From Methylobacillus gramineus (lineage in GTDB: Bacteria; Pseudomonadota; Gammaproteobacteria; Burkholderiales; Methylophilaceae): DNA of 64,000 nt. Location of the stretch: NCBI RefSeq assembly GCF_020532675.1, contig NZ_JAJAVE010000001.1, positions 124,001 to 188,000 of the forward strand. The letters run 5' to 3'. The translations under genes and the position numbers were made by a program. Within the stretch, counting starts at the first letter, position 1, and each line of letters begins with the position of its first letter. Under the pieces are notes generated by a model. It saw only the letters and a list, made by a program, of their open reading frames with translations. It was not told the DNA's origin and made no database searches. This document shows, in pieces, positions 1-9,555 of the stretch.

Positions 1-411
1 GTGGACTTGATCATTCAGAAACGAGATCAAGTCTTATTGGGACGCCGATTGAACAGGCCCGCCCAAGGTTTTTGGTTTGTACCTGGCGGTCGAATCATGA
101 AAAATGAGACGATTTCAGCCGCATTAAATAGGGTGTTGGATCAGGAGCTTTCAATTGCCACGGCATTGAATAATCACAATATCAAGCCTGAGCTCATGGG
201 CGCATATCAACATTTTTATGATGATAGTTTTGTCGGGGATGTGGGAATATCTACTCATTATGTAGTGCTTGGACATCGTATATTGTTACCAGACTACATT
301 GAAATCAAGCAGCATGATAATCAACATGCAGAATTATCCTGGTGGAAAATTGATGACTTGATCTTTGCTGACGATGTCCATGTTTACACTAAAGATTATT
401 TTCTTAAGTAA
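1..411 (+). CDS. gmm: GDP-mannose mannosyl hydrolase (Nudix), 5' end cut by window edge
   Basis: Partial gene: the reading frame is open from base 1 and roughly 20 N-terminal residues normally present before the first strand appear to lie outside the window, so the GTG at base 1 is probably an internal valine. The protein carries the conserved RPAQGFWFVPGG stretch and the QHFYDDSF and THYVVLG segments of the WcaH/Gmm family, a Nudix branch that hydrolyses GDP-mannose to GDP and mannose. The family has a degenerate Nudix box, as seen here. It sits just ahead of ugd and manC and would tune the GDP-mannose pool for polysaccharide synthesis. The gene is AT-rich compared with the genes further right. 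Confidence 0.85.
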   Translation: MDLIIQKRDQVLLGRRLNRPAQGFWFVPGGRIMKNETISAALNRVLDQELSIATALNNHNIKPELMGAYQHFYDDSFVGDVGISTHYVVLGHRILLPDYIEIKQHDNQHAELSWWKIDDLIFADDVHVYTKDYFLK

Positions 412-467
412 TAAAGTTATAAATTAAATCAACTTATTAAATATATTGTTTTGAAAGGTTGTCTATT

Positions 468-1634
468 GTGAAAATTGCAATTGCAGGTACCGGGTATGTA
501 GGGTTGTCGATTGCCATTCTGTTGGCTCAAAAGCACGAGGTGGTTGCATTGGATATCGTCCCTGAAAAAGTGGACATGCTCAATAATAGAGTTTCACCAA
601 TAGTCGATAAGGAAATTGAGGAGTATTTACAAAGCAAGCCTCTTAACTTCCGCGCAACCCTCGATAAGCATGATGCTTACGCTGGTGCAGATTATGTCGT
701 AATTGCCACACCTACTGACTATGATCCCCAAACCAGTTATTTCAATACGCGCTCAGTAGAGGCGGTAATCAATGATGTGGCAGAGATTGCCCCTAATGCT
801 GTAATGGTGATCAAATCCACGATACCTGTGGGTTACACCGCTTCCATCAAGGAAAAGCTTGGCAATGACAATCTGATCTTCTCGCCTGAGTTCCTGCGCG
901 AAGGCAAAGCGCTTTACGATAACCTTTATCCATCACGTATTGTGGTCGGAGAAATGTCTGAACGTGCTGAAGTATTTGCCAAGTTGTTGCAGGAGGGCGC
1001 CGTGAAGGAAGACGTACCTATCCTGCTGACTCATAGCTCCGAAGCAGAAGCAATCAAGCTATTCGCCAACACCTATCTCGCCATGCGTGTCGCCTATTTC
1101 AATGAGCTGGATACATATGCGGCCAGTCATGGTCTTGATAGCCGTCAAATTATTGAGGGCGTTGGATTGGATCCCAGAATTGGTTCCCACTACAATAATC
1201 CTTCATTTGGCTATGGTGGTTATTGCCTACCTAAGGATACCAAGCAGCTTCTGGCCAACTATAGCAATGTGCCGCAAAACCTGATCAATGCGATTGTGTC
1301 ATCGAACAGCACACGCAAGGATTTCATCGCGGAAAGTGTCCTGCTCAGGAAGCCTAAGGTGGTGGGTATTTACCGCCTGATCATGAAAGCAGGCTCTGAT
1401 AATTTCCGTGCCTCCAGTATTCAGGGCGTCATGAAACGCATCAAGGCCAAGGGTATAGAGGTGATTGTGTATGAGCCTGTGATGCAGGAGACGGAGTTCT
1501 TCAATTCCAGGGTAGTGAATGATCTGGACGCATTCAAGCAACAGGCCGACGTGATCGTTTCCAATCGTTTGACAGCCGAGCTCAAGGATGTGGAAAGCAA
1601 AGTATTCACCCGGGACTTGTTCGGTAGCGATTAA
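468..1634 (+). CDS. ugd: UDP-glucose 6-dehydrogenase
   Basis: 388 residues; oxidises UDP-glucose to UDP-glucuronate with two NAD+. The N-terminal Rossmann motif GTGYVGLS, the FSPEFLREG segment and the catalytic cysteine in [12 protein letters not shown] are all present, and the length matches short bacterial Ugd. I start it at the GTG at 468 ([12 protein letters not shown]), because family members begin this way and AAAGG lies about 9 bases upstream; an in-frame TTG at 459 would add three residues. It belongs to the same polysaccharide block as gmm and manC. Confidence 0.93.
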   Translation: MKIAIAGTGYVGLSIAILLAQKHEVVALDIVPEKVDMLNNRVSPIVDKEIEEYLQSKPLNFRATLDKHDAYAGADYVVIATPTDYDPQTSYFNTRSVEAVINDVAEIAPNAVMVIKSTIPVGYTASIKEKLGNDNLIFSPEFLREGKALYDNLYPSRIVVGEMSERAEVFAKLLQEGAVKEDVPILLTHSSEAEAIKLFANTYLAMRVAYFNELDTYAASHGLDSRQIIEGVGLDPRIGSHYNNPSFGYGGYCLPKDTKQLLANYSNVPQNLINAIVSSNSTRKDFIAESVLLRKPKVVGIYRLIMKAGSDNFRASSIQGVMKRIKAKGIEVIVYEPVMQETEFFNSRVVNDLDAFKQQADVIVSNRLTAELKDVESKVFTRDLFGSD

Positions 1635-1704
1635 TGCTAAGCGCCAGGCTAGCCTGGCTGGCTCAATTCCATTCCATTAAGACAATTAATAAGATGAGGG
1701 CAAG

Positions 1705-3156
1705 ATGTCAATTGCTATCGTACCAGTAGTACTTTGCGGCGGATCAGGCACCAGATTGTGGCCACTTTCGCGTGAAAAATATCCTAAGCAACTCCTCAAC
1801 CTGATCAATGATGATTCATTGTTGCAGGCAACCTTAAGACGCATACAAGGCGATGGCGCTGAACTACAAGTTGGGGCACCTCTGGTCGTCTGCAACGAGG
1901 AGTATCGCTTTGTGATTGCAGAACAATTGCGCCTGATGAATGTATCTGGGACCGTGCTGCTTGAACCCATAGGCAGGAATACTGCGCCAGCATTGACTAT
2001 TGCCGCCCTTGAGGCCAGCCAGGTTGGGCAGGATCCTATTCTGCTCGTCATGCCTGCAGATCATGTCATTGTTGAAACCGAAATTTTCCAGGAGGCGGTC
2101 AAGCTGGCGGCTATCCAGGCGGAAGCAGGGCATATTGTCACCTTTGGTATCGTCCCGGATAGTCCTGAAACCGGCTATGGCTATATTCAGAAAGGTGAAG
2201 CACTGGCCAAGGACAATGCCGCGCATGCGATTGCCAAGTTCGTCGAAAAGCCGGATTTGCAAACCGCTGTCCAATATATAGAAAGCGGGCAATTTCTTTG
2301 GAACAGCGGCTTGTTCATGATGCGAGCTTCGGTCTGGCTGCATGCCATGGCGCAATGCCGGGCCGATATTCTCGAGGTGGCTAAAGCTTCCTGGGATCAA
2401 AAGCAGGATGACGGTGATTTTGTCCGAGTGGATAAGGTACTGTTTGCCGGCTGCCCCAGTGATTCTATTGATTACGCCGTCATGGAAAAGGTGACCAAGG
2501 CTGAGGCCGCGCTACCCAAGGGGGTCGTGGTGCCATTGGCCGCGGGTTGGTCAGATGTCGGTGCCTGGGATTCCTACTGGAAAGTGCTGCCGCAGGATGA
2601 AGGCGGCAACGCCAGCAAGGGTGACGTCATGCTGACGGGGTGCGAAAATATTCTGGCGCTTTCTTCCAGCAGACTGGTAGCTTGTGTTGGTGTGAGCAAT
2701 ATTGCGGTGGTAGAAACACCTGATGCAGTGCTTGTGATAGACAAGAACCAGACGCAGGAAGTGAAAAAGGTAGTCGAACTTCTGAAGGCTCAGGGCAGAC
2801 AAGAGGCCAGTCTGCACCGTAAAGTGCACAGGCCATGGGGCTGGTATGACAGCATTGATATGGGTGAAAGATTTCAGGTCAAGCGTATTGTCGTCAATCC
2901 TGGCGCTACACTTTCATTGCAAATGCACCATCACCGTGCTGAGCACTGGATTGTTGTGACTGGCACAGCTGAAGTTACTCGTGGAGATGAGGTGTTCTTG
3001 GTATCCGAAAACCAGTCCACCTATATTCCTCTGGGAGTGACCCATCGCCTTGCCAATCCCGGCAGATTGCCTCTTGAAATGATAGAGGTACAGTCAGGGG
3101 CTTATCTCGGGGAAGACGATATTGTCCGATTTAATGATCAATATGGTCGCTCATAA
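1705..3156 (+). CDS. manC: Mannose-1-phosphate guanylyltransferase / mannose-6-phosphate isomerase
   Basis: 483 residues, the normal size of the bifunctional type II enzyme (ManC/CpsB/AlgA). The N-terminal nucleotidyltransferase domain has LCGGSGTRLWPLSREKYPKQ near residue 10, and the C-terminal third is a cupin (HRPWGWYD, then HHHRAEHWIVV) that carries isomerase activity. It makes GDP-mannose from fructose-6-phosphate together with a phosphomannomutase, which is not in this window. A GAGGGCAAG ribosome site precedes the ATG. It is paired with the GDP-mannose hydrolase at the left edge. Confidence 0.94.
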   Translation: MSIAIVPVVLCGGSGTRLWPLSREKYPKQLLNLINDDSLLQATLRRIQGDGAELQVGAPLVVCNEEYRFVIAEQLRLMNVSGTVLLEPIGRNTAPALTIAALEASQVGQDPILLVMPADHVIVETEIFQEAVKLAAIQAEAGHIVTFGIVPDSPETGYGYIQKGEALAKDNAAHAIAKFVEKPDLQTAVQYIESGQFLWNSGLFMMRASVWLHAMAQCRADILEVAKASWDQKQDDGDFVRVDKVLFAGCPSDSIDYAVMEKVTKAEAALPKGVVVPLAAGWSDVGAWDSYWKVLPQDEGGNASKGDVMLTGCENILALSSSRLVACVGVSNIAVVETPDAVLVIDKNQTQEVKKVVELLKAQGRQEASLHRKVHRPWGWYDSIDMGERFQVKRIVVNPGATLSLQMHHHRAEHWIVVTGTAEVTRGDEVFLVSENQSTYIPLGVTHRLANPGRLPLEMIEVQSGAYLGEDDIVRFNDQYGRS

Positions 3157-3496
3157 GCTATCAAGTTGCCTGTATTGACATGCTCGGAGTCAATTTGGAG
3201 TTATGGCGGAATTCTACAGATAGAATAGTGATGGCCTAATTGCCAAGACCCGTGAATGATCATTTGTTCAATATGGGTAGTGGTGAGTAATGTTCAAGAT
3301 TTTGACACTAGAGAAGAAAAACTTGATTGTGATTGGGCTGTTACTGTTCTGTAATATTGCATGTTCATTGCGTTGTAAAAATGACTGCAGTGATCGTCAT
3401 GCCAAATATCAGGCCTTATATTTTATTGGGGTGAGCTTTAGATCAAGCGAAATTGCAATCAGCATTGCTTGGTAAATTGGAAAGAAGGGGAAGCTT
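3157..3496. other. 340-base intergenic stretch, no convincing gene
   Basis: The stretch between manC and the acyltransferase gene is AT-rich. It contains an ATTGAC...GTCAAT six-base inverted repeat near 3174-3195. A 61-codon reading frame (3290-3475, plus) with a hydrophobic N-terminus has no recognisable relatives and ends in a composition typical of non-coding DNA. I regard it as probably not a gene, although a remnant of a lost polysaccharide gene cannot be excluded. Confidence 0.4.
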
Positions 3497-4450
3497 ATGT
3501 TAGGGGGATATAGATTTTTATTGGCGATATTAGTAGCCCTGTCGCATTTTGGTTTTATATACAAAGGGTTGAATCCCGGGCAATGGGCAGTAATATCCTT
3601 CTATTTTCTTTCTGGATATTTAATGTGGATGCAGTTTGGAAAATTCAATGCACAAAAGGAGCTTTTCGGTGCATCGATGACATTTTATATCGATAGGTTT
3701 TTGAGAATATTTCCTCTTTACCTAATTGTATTAAGTTTTATGTATCTAACATTAGGTGGTGTTGATCACCTAGAAAACTATTTATTATTCCCATTGAGTT
3801 ATCATAGTTTGTTAGGTGTAAAAGCTGAAATATTCCCTGCTTGGTCTCTAGCAACGGAGATGCATTTTTATATTTTGGTGCCTTTTTTATTCCTAGCTAG
3901 CAACAAAATACTAAAAAGTGTGATGTGGCTTAGTTTTATGATTTTCATCATATCACCATTTTTATCTAACTCTACATGGTGGGGTTACTATGGTGCGCCT
4001 GGAACGCTTTTTGTATTTGCAGCAGGGATGATGTTTGCCAAAGGTTTGAATATCAAGCCCGTTCTCTTCGCAAGTATTGTGGCGTTGGCTGGGTTTGTAA
4101 TAGCCAAGACTTTCCAGCCCGCTTTGCCTTGTGGCATCAATATCAGTGTATGCCTGGGAATGATTTTTGCCGCCTTGGTAGTTCCGGTACTCAGTAAGCT
4201 TAAAGGTGGAAAATGGGATAAAAACTTGGGCGCGTTGACTTTCCCCTTGTTTTTAATTCACCCCTGGGTGGTTGAGTTTTTCAATTTCGATAATATGCTA
4301 TTTCTTTTGCTTACATCGCTTGTTATCTCATGGGCGCTCATGGCGTTTATAGAAAACCCATTTGATAAGCTGCGATACGCAGTCAGAAAAATTTTATTAG
4401 GTAAATCCACCAGTTATTCGAAAACGACAAATTTACCGCCTGAGACTTAA
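3497..4450 (+). CDS. Membrane O-acyltransferase (acyltransferase family 3)
   Basis: 317 residues with about nine to ten hydrophobic segments. It shows OafA/ExoZ-family features: a histidine in the first membrane span (ALSHFG), FYFLSGYLM in the second, RFLRIFPLYL, and AWSLATEMHFYILVP. Such enzymes transfer acetyl or other acyl groups to sugars of exopolysaccharide or O-antigen at the inner membrane. The start is supported by GAAGGGGAAGC just upstream. The gene is visibly richer in A+T than its neighbours, which suggests acquisition from another source, as is common for O-antigen decoration genes. The acceptor sugar cannot be read from sequence. Confidence 0.85.
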   Translation: MLGGYRFLLAILVALSHFGFIYKGLNPGQWAVISFYFLSGYLMWMQFGKFNAQKELFGASMTFYIDRFLRIFPLYLIVLSFMYLTLGGVDHLENYLLFPLSYHSLLGVKAEIFPAWSLATEMHFYILVPFLFLASNKILKSVMWLSFMIFIISPFLSNSTWWGYYGAPGTLFVFAAGMMFAKGLNIKPVLFASIVALAGFVIAKTFQPALPCGINISVCLGMIFAALVVPVLSKLKGGKWDKNLGALTFPLFLIHPWVVEFFNFDNMLFLLLTSLVISWALMAFIENPFDKLRYAVRKILLGKSTSYSKTTNLPPET

Positions 4451-4594
4451 TCGACATGGATGACCTGGCGATTACCCATGCATCGTTGGCAGTTTAAAAA
4501 TTGCTTTCATGACAGGCTGTTTTTGGCTTGGAGCTTGCTACATCTCAGCGATATATTTATCACTCATATTCGATCTCGTTTGGCGCGCAGCCAT

Positions 4595-4626
4595 AGCCGC
4601 AATGATCTTTGTCATTCATTGCGGCT
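4595..4626. terminator. Inverted repeat between convergent genes
   Basis: AGCCGCAATGA at 4595-4605 is the exact reverse complement of TCATTGCGGCT at 4616-4626, with a ten-base loop. It lies between the convergent acyltransferase and glycosyltransferase genes and overlaps the glycosyltransferase stop codon. There is no T-tract on either side, so a transcription-terminator role is only a guess. Confidence 0.3.
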
Positions 4627-5788
4627 CGGAAACAAGGAACTCATAGATTGCAATGAGTTCCTGATAATTTTTCTCTGAAGTGTATTTTTCCTCATAACGC
4701 TGTCTGGCCAGGCGTCCCATTTCCTTGATCTTTTCAGGATGCTGATTAGCCCACTGGATTTTAGCGGCCAGGTCTGCGTCGTCGCCAGGGTTGAACAATA
4801 GTCCGGTCACACCATCTTCAATCAGCTCGGCTAATGCACCTATCCTGCTGGCGATAATTGGTAGGCCGCATGCGTAAGCCTCTACTATCACCATGGGGAA
4901 ACCTTCATACCATACGCTAGGCAGTATCAAGGCATTGGATGATGACATCCACTGCCTAACTTCATGGGTTTTGAGGCTACCCAGAGGTTCAACTAGTGGG
5001 ACTGATTGTTGCACTTGGCCGGCCAACGGCCCGTCGCCAGCTACTGATACCTTTATGGCAGGCTGATCTGATGTTGGATGGAGCCTGCGCAGAGCGCTCA
5101 GCAATACATCTATGCCTTTTTCCTGTGACAGCCGTCCTACAAATAAAAAGCCTGCGCGCTCCTGCTCTGGGGTTTGTTCTACATCGACAAAATTCGGTTT
5201 GATAGTGAGTAGTTGCGGGTTAATCCCAGCCTGTACAAATTTACTCACGGAAAACTGGCTCAAGAGTATGAATCGCCCTACGGTGCGATTCCAGGTCCCC
5301 AGTGTTTTATGCGTAGCAATCATCAGCGCCAACATCAAGGTGCCTATATAAGAGTTTCGGTAAACCCGCTTCGGTATCGTCCACCATGGGCCGTGAGTCA
5401 AACTACGTTCCGTGACCTTGCCATCATGCATTAATAGCGCGGTAGGGCACACCAAGCGGTAATTATGCAGTGTCATTACCACGGGGATGTGGCTGGCCTT
5501 GCAGGCATAAAACACGGCTGGCGAGATCAGCGGGAAAAAGTTATGTACATGCACAATATCCGGCTGCTGTTCACGTAGTATTTTCCGAATACGGAAATAA
5601 GATACTGGGGAAAATACAACGCCAGCTGCCGCACTGATTTTACCTAACAAGCCGCGTACGCTGTCATTGGAGACCAGGTGCAATTGCACGTCATGACTGT
5701 GCTGCTGCAGGAGCGCTACTTCATTGCGTACCACACTGTCTTCCCCGCCTGCGAGCTGGTAGGCATTATGTACAACCAAGATTTTCAT
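4616..5788 (-). CDS. Family 4 glycosyltransferase
   Basis: 390 residues, GT-B fold. The N-terminal part has the MKILVVHNAYQLAGGED glycine-rich acceptor-domain start. The C-terminal domain has FVGRLSQEKGIDVLL and the nucleotide-sugar EX7E motif (EGFPMVIVE) followed by ACGLPIIAS. It transfers a sugar from an NDP-sugar to a growing polysaccharide at the cytoplasmic face of the membrane. It lies 154 bases downstream of rfbD in the same direction, so a rhamnose-containing polymer is a reasonable guess, but donor and acceptor are unknown. Confidence 0.88.
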   Translation of the reverse strand: MKILVVHNAYQLAGGEDSVVRNEVALLQQHSHDVQLHLVSNDSVRGLLGKISAAAGVVFSPVSYFRIRKILREQQPDIVHVHNFFPLISPAVFYACKASHIPVVMTLHNYRLVCPTALLMHDGKVTERSLTHGPWWTIPKRVYRNSYIGTLMLALMIATHKTLGTWNRTVGRFILLSQFSVSKFVQAGINPQLLTIKPNFVDVEQTPEQERAGFLFVGRLSQEKGIDVLLSALRRLHPTSDQPAIKVSVAGDGPLAGQVQQSVPLVEPLGSLKTHEVRQWMSSSNALILPSVWYEGFPMVIVEAYACGLPIIASRIGALAELIEDGVTGLLFNPGDDADLAAKIQWANQHPEKIKEMGRLARQRYEEKYTSEKNYQELIAIYEFLVSEPQ

Positions 5789-5942
5789 GTGTTCTCCAGG
5801 GGGTAATTCAATAATATGAATGCGTTATCGACGTATGGATCGGTTTGATGGGCATAATGATTTCATCCAATCAATGACCATAAGCATGAAATTATCCAAA
5901 CAGTGTCAGCATTCACATATTTTAAAAATCTATTTTAAGTAT

Positions 5943-6848
5943 TCAATCTGCGTAATGTTCCAGAGCTAAATGCAGCTCATTTCTCCAGTCTGGTAACGCT
6001 ATGCCAAACGCTTGTTTCAACTTTGCATTGTTGAGTTGAGAGTTGGCTGGTCGCAATGCTTTAACGGGATATTCGGCGGCTGTAATAGCTTGGAGTCCAT
6101 CCGTATTTAAAGCTAAATCATCCCATCCTTTGGCGGCTTGCAACTGTAAATATTGCTCAATGATGGCGACTGCAAATCCATGCCATGACGTGTGACCAGC
6201 ATTGCTGATGTGATAAAGCCCGCTTTGATTATTGGTGCAATGCCTGAGTATTTGCGCACTGGCCTTGGCGATGGCGAGACTATGAGTCGGTGCTCCGATT
6301 TGGTCAGCTACGATATTCAAATGGGTCTTTTGTTGCGCCAGCTTCAGGATGGTCTTGTAAAAATTGGCGCCATGGTTACCAAACACCCAGCTGGTACGCA
6401 GAATCAAATAGCGGTCATGAAATGCCTGGACTGCTTGTTCCCCCGCGAGTTTGCTAGCCCCATATTGATTGAGGGGACCTGTAATATCTTCTTCAACATA
6501 GGCTGTTAATTTGCGGCCATCAAACACATAGTCCGTAGAGTAGTGCAGCAACCATGCTCCCAGCCTGTTCGCCTCTTGTGCCAGTATCTTAGGCGCAGAA
6601 CTATTGATGGCGTGCGCCAGCTCAGTTTCAGTTTCTGCCTGATCAACGGCGGTGTAGGCTGCCGCATTCACAATCAGGTCTGGCTGCAAAGACTGTACTG
6701 CTTGGCGTATGGACTGCTCGTCAGCAAGATTCAATTGCTCGCGTCCTAGGGCAACTACCTCACCCAATGAATGCAACTGATTGATCAAGGCATGACCAAC
6801 CTGACCATAAGCGCCAGTCAGCAGAATTTTGCTGTATCTGGGTTTCAT
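5943..6848 (-). CDS. rfbD: dTDP-4-dehydrorhamnose reductase
   Basis: 301 residues; last step of dTDP-L-rhamnose synthesis, NAD(P)H-dependent reduction of the 4-keto sugar. It has the SDR Rossmann motif (GAYGQVGHAL), STDYVFDG and the catalytic YGASKLAGE. The start at 6848 (MKPRYSKILL) is chosen because its ATG shares the bases of the rfbC stop codon in an ATGA overlap; a GTG nine bases upstream is possible but less likely. Last gene of rfbBACD. Confidence 0.93.
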   Translation of the reverse strand: MKPRYSKILLTGAYGQVGHALINQLHSLGEVVALGREQLNLADEQSIRQAVQSLQPDLIVNAAAYTAVDQAETETELAHAINSSAPKILAQEANRLGAWLLHYSTDYVFDGRKLTAYVEEDITGPLNQYGASKLAGEQAVQAFHDRYLILRTSWVFGNHGANFYKTILKLAQQKTHLNIVADQIGAPTHSLAIAKASAQILRHCTNNQSGLYHISNAGHTSWHGFAVAIIEQYLQLQAAKGWDDLALNTDGLQAITAAEYPVKALRPANSQLNNAKLKQAFGIALPDWRNELHLALEHYAD

Positions 6849-7393
6849 GCAAAGCACTCTGCATGCGCTAAGGAAATACCTTGTTTATCTTTGTTGGAAA
6901 GTTGGAAGGGTACGTCAAGTTCTGGCCATTCGATACCTATCTCAGGATCATTCCACGACAGGCAGCGTTCATGGTTGGGAGCATAAAAATCAGTGGTTTT
7001 ATACAGAAGCTCAGCACTGTCGGACATGACTAAAAAGCCATGGGCAAAGCCCGGAGGAATCCACATCTGTTTCTTGTTATCGCTAGATATGACTTCACCT
7101 ACCCATGCCCCAAAATTAGGCGATGAACGCCGAATATCCACGGCGATATCAAATACCACGCCTGCCACGACACGAACCAGTTTTCCCTGCGGCTGCTGAA
7201 TTTGATAATGCAAGCCTCTTAACACGCCTTGGCTTGATTTAGAGTGATTGTCCTGTACAAAGTCGTAATGCTGGCGGGTTACTTGTTCAAAGGACTTCTG
7301 ATTAAAGCTCTCTAGGAAAAAGCCTCGGTCATCTTCAAATACCCGAGGTTCAAAGACAATCACATCGGGAATGGTGGTTAAGGTGTGCCTCAT
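6845..7393 (-). CDS. rfbC: dTDP-4-dehydrorhamnose 3,5-epimerase
   Basis: 182 residues, full length for RmlC, a cupin-fold epimerase acting on dTDP-4-keto-6-deoxyglucose. Recognisable segments are VFEDDRGFFLESFN, the active-site histidine in LRGLHYQ, and WIPPGFAHGFLV. The start codon overlaps the rfbA stop by one base and the stop overlaps rfbD by four, so the four rfb genes should be one translationally coupled message. Confidence 0.95.
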   Translation of the reverse strand: MRHTLTTIPDVIVFEPRVFEDDRGFFLESFNQKSFEQVTRQHYDFVQDNHSKSSQGVLRGLHYQIQQPQGKLVRVVAGVVFDIAVDIRRSSPNFGAWVGEVISSDNKKQMWIPPGFAHGFLVMSDSAELLYKTTDFYAPNHERCLSWNDPEIGIEWPELDVPFQLSNKDKQGISLAHAECFA

Positions 7394-8271
7394 TAAAAAA
7401 CTTTTTCCTTCAACATGCGCAACAGATATTGACCGTAACCATTCTTGAGATAAGGCTGCGCGATTTTTTCCACGTCTTCTGCGCTGATATATCCCTTGCG
7501 GTAAGCAATTTCTTCAGGGCAGGCAATCTTCAAGCCCTGGCGTTTTTCTATGGTCTCAATGAAAAGTGAGGCTTCCAGTAGCGACTCATGGGTACCGGTA
7601 TCCAACCAGGCATGGCCACGCCCCATGAGCTCTACATGAAGATTGCCAGCAGCCAGATAGGCATTGTTGATATCGGTGATTTCAAGCTCACCGCGCGCAG
7701 ATGGTTTGAGGCTGGCGGCAATATCCGTGACTTGTTTATCGTAAAAATATAAACCAGTCACGGCATAACGTGACTTGGGGCTTGCAGGTTTTTCTTCCAG
7801 GCTGATGGCCTGACCAGCCGCATCGAACTCTACTACCCCGTAACGCTCTGGGTCATTAACAGGGTAGGCAAACACGGTGGCAGAATCATAGCGTTGATCG
7901 GCATTAATTAAATCCCGCGCAAGGTCGTGTCCATAGAAGATATTGTCACCTAGTACCAGTGCGCTGGGATCCTGGCCTATGAAATCCTTGCCTATGATAA
8001 ATGCCTGAGCCAGACCATCCGGTGATGGTTGCACTGCATAACTTAAATTAAGACCCCATTGACTGCCATCCCCGAGTAGCTGCTCAAAGCGTGGTGTGTC
8101 CTGCGGGGTTGAAATGAGCAGAATATCGCGAATACCTGTCAACATTAACGTGGAAAGCGGGTAATAAATCATGGGCTTGTCATACACCGGCAGCAGTTGT
8201 TTGGAAACTGCTTGTGTCACTGGGTAGAGCCTAGTACCAGACCCACCAGCAAGAATGATGCCTTTTCTCAT
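7393..8271 (-). CDS. rfbA: Glucose-1-phosphate thymidylyltransferase
   Basis: 292 residues; makes dTDP-glucose from dTTP and glucose-1-phosphate. Signature [13 protein letters not shown] at the N-terminus, [11 protein letters not shown] and the [10 protein letters not shown] segment. I start it at the ATG at 8271 ([10 protein letters not shown]), which overlaps the rfbB stop as ATGA; the frame is open for 11 more codons upstream but those residues are not family-like. Confidence 0.95.
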   Translation of the reverse strand: MRKGIILAGGSGTRLYPVTQAVSKQLLPVYDKPMIYYPLSTLMLTGIRDILLISTPQDTPRFEQLLGDGSQWGLNLSYAVQPSPDGLAQAFIIGKDFIGQDPSALVLGDNIFYGHDLARDLINADQRYDSATVFAYPVNDPERYGVVEFDAAGQAISLEEKPASPKSRYAVTGLYFYDKQVTDIAASLKPSARGELEITDINNAYLAAGNLHVELMGRGHAWLDTGTHESLLEASLFIETIEKRQGLKIACPEEIAYRKGYISAEDVEKIAQPYLKNGYGQYLLRMLKEKVF

Positions 8272-9368
8272 GCTGTTCTCCCGGCATAATTTTGGTTGAC
8301 CCAATTGCGATATTCACCAGTGGTGACATTGTGTACCCATGCTTGGTTGTTCAAATACCACTCCACGGTTTTGTGAATGCCGGTTTCAAAGGTTTCAGTC
8401 GGTTTCCAGCCAAGCTCACGTTCCAGCTTGGTTGCATCAATGGCATAGCGGCGATCATGTCCGGGTCTGTCTTTGACAAAAGTGATCTGCTCTTCATAGC
8501 GTTTGCCATCTGATCTGGGCTGTAGCTCATTGAGGATTTGACAGAGGGTATTGATTACATCCAGATTAGCTTTTTCATTCCAGCCACCTACATTATAGGT
8601 TTCACCCAGTTTGCCAGCTTCCAGCACACGGCGGATGGCGCTACAGTGATCTTTGACAAACAGCCAATCACGGATTTGCTGACCATCACCATAAATTGGT
8701 AGTGGCTTGCCCGCTAGTGCATTCAGTAGGCACAAAGGAATCAGTTTTTCTGGGAAGTGGTAAGGGCCGTAGTTGTTTGAGCAGTTGGTCGTCAGCACTG
8801 GCAAGCCATAAGTGTGGTGGTAAGCTCTTACCAAATGGTCTGACGCTGCTTTAGTCGCAGAATAGGGGCTGTTGGGAGCATACGAGGTAGATTCTGTGAA
8901 TGCTGGATCGGTAGCGCTTAATGTGCCATAGACTTCATCTGTAGAGACATGTAGAAAACGGAATTGAGGATTTTCTTTTTCTGCAGGATTTGCAGCAACC
9001 AGACTATTCCAATATGACCGTACCTCTTCCAGTAGATGGAAAGTGCCTACGACATTGGTTTGGATAAAGTCTTCTGGACCATGAATAGATCGGTCTACAT
9101 GGCTTTCAGCGGCAAAGTTGATCACTGCTCTAGGTTGGTATTCAGCCAATAGTTTTGCTAGCAACTCATGATCGCCAATATCGCCATGTATAAAAATATG
9201 ATGGGGGTTATATTGAATATCTACTAGATTCTCTAGGTTGCCTGCATAGGTCAGCTTATCCAGATTTACCACTGTGCCAAGGCCTGCGTGGACCCAGTCC
9301 AGTACGAAGTTGGCACCAATAAAACCTGCGCCACCAGTTACGATGATGGTGTTATTTAATGTCGTCAA
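8268..9368 (-). CDS. rfbB: dTDP-glucose 4,6-dehydratase
   Basis: 366 residues, extended short-chain dehydrogenase family. Rossmann motif [18 protein letters not shown] (Thr/Asp/Glu active site) and [10 protein letters not shown] (Tyr and Lys). It converts dTDP-glucose to dTDP-4-keto-6-deoxyglucose. First gene of the rfbBACD operon; the promoter must lie in the 187-base gap shared with the divergent galE. Confidence 0.95.
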   Translation of the reverse strand: MTTLNNTIIVTGGAGFIGANFVLDWVHAGLGTVVNLDKLTYAGNLENLVDIQYNPHHIFIHGDIGDHELLAKLLAEYQPRAVINFAAESHVDRSIHGPEDFIQTNVVGTFHLLEEVRSYWNSLVAANPAEKENPQFRFLHVSTDEVYGTLSATDPAFTESTSYAPNSPYSATKAASDHLVRAYHHTYGLPVLTTNCSNNYGPYHFPEKLIPLCLLNALAGKPLPIYGDGQQIRDWLFVKDHCSAIRRVLEAGKLGETYNVGGWNEKANLDVINTLCQILNELQPRSDGKRYEEQITFVKDRPGHDRRYAIDATKLERELGWKPTETFETGIHKTVEWYLNNQAWVHNVTTGEYRNWVNQNYAGRTA

Positions 9369-9555
9369 TTGAGTAACTCATTTTTGATTCTTTTGCTGAT
9401 AGTGCAATTTCTACTATTATGCACTGGGGACAGTGGATAAAAAATATCATAAAAACAGCATCTACACTTTTTGAAAAGTTGCATTATCCCTGACTCAATC
9501 AATGAATTGATAGTAATTAATTAGGATTTTTAGACTAACAAGGATAGTTTTACTA

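Noticed and set aside
3290-3475. 61-codon frame with hydrophobic start
   Set aside because: No family features, non-coding-like composition, weak ribosome site; mentioned only in the intergenic entry.
4460-4678. 72-codon frame on the plus strand after the acyltransferase
   Set aside because: Runs into the 3' end of the glycosyltransferase on the other strand, no motif, rich in rare-looking residue runs; a chance frame.
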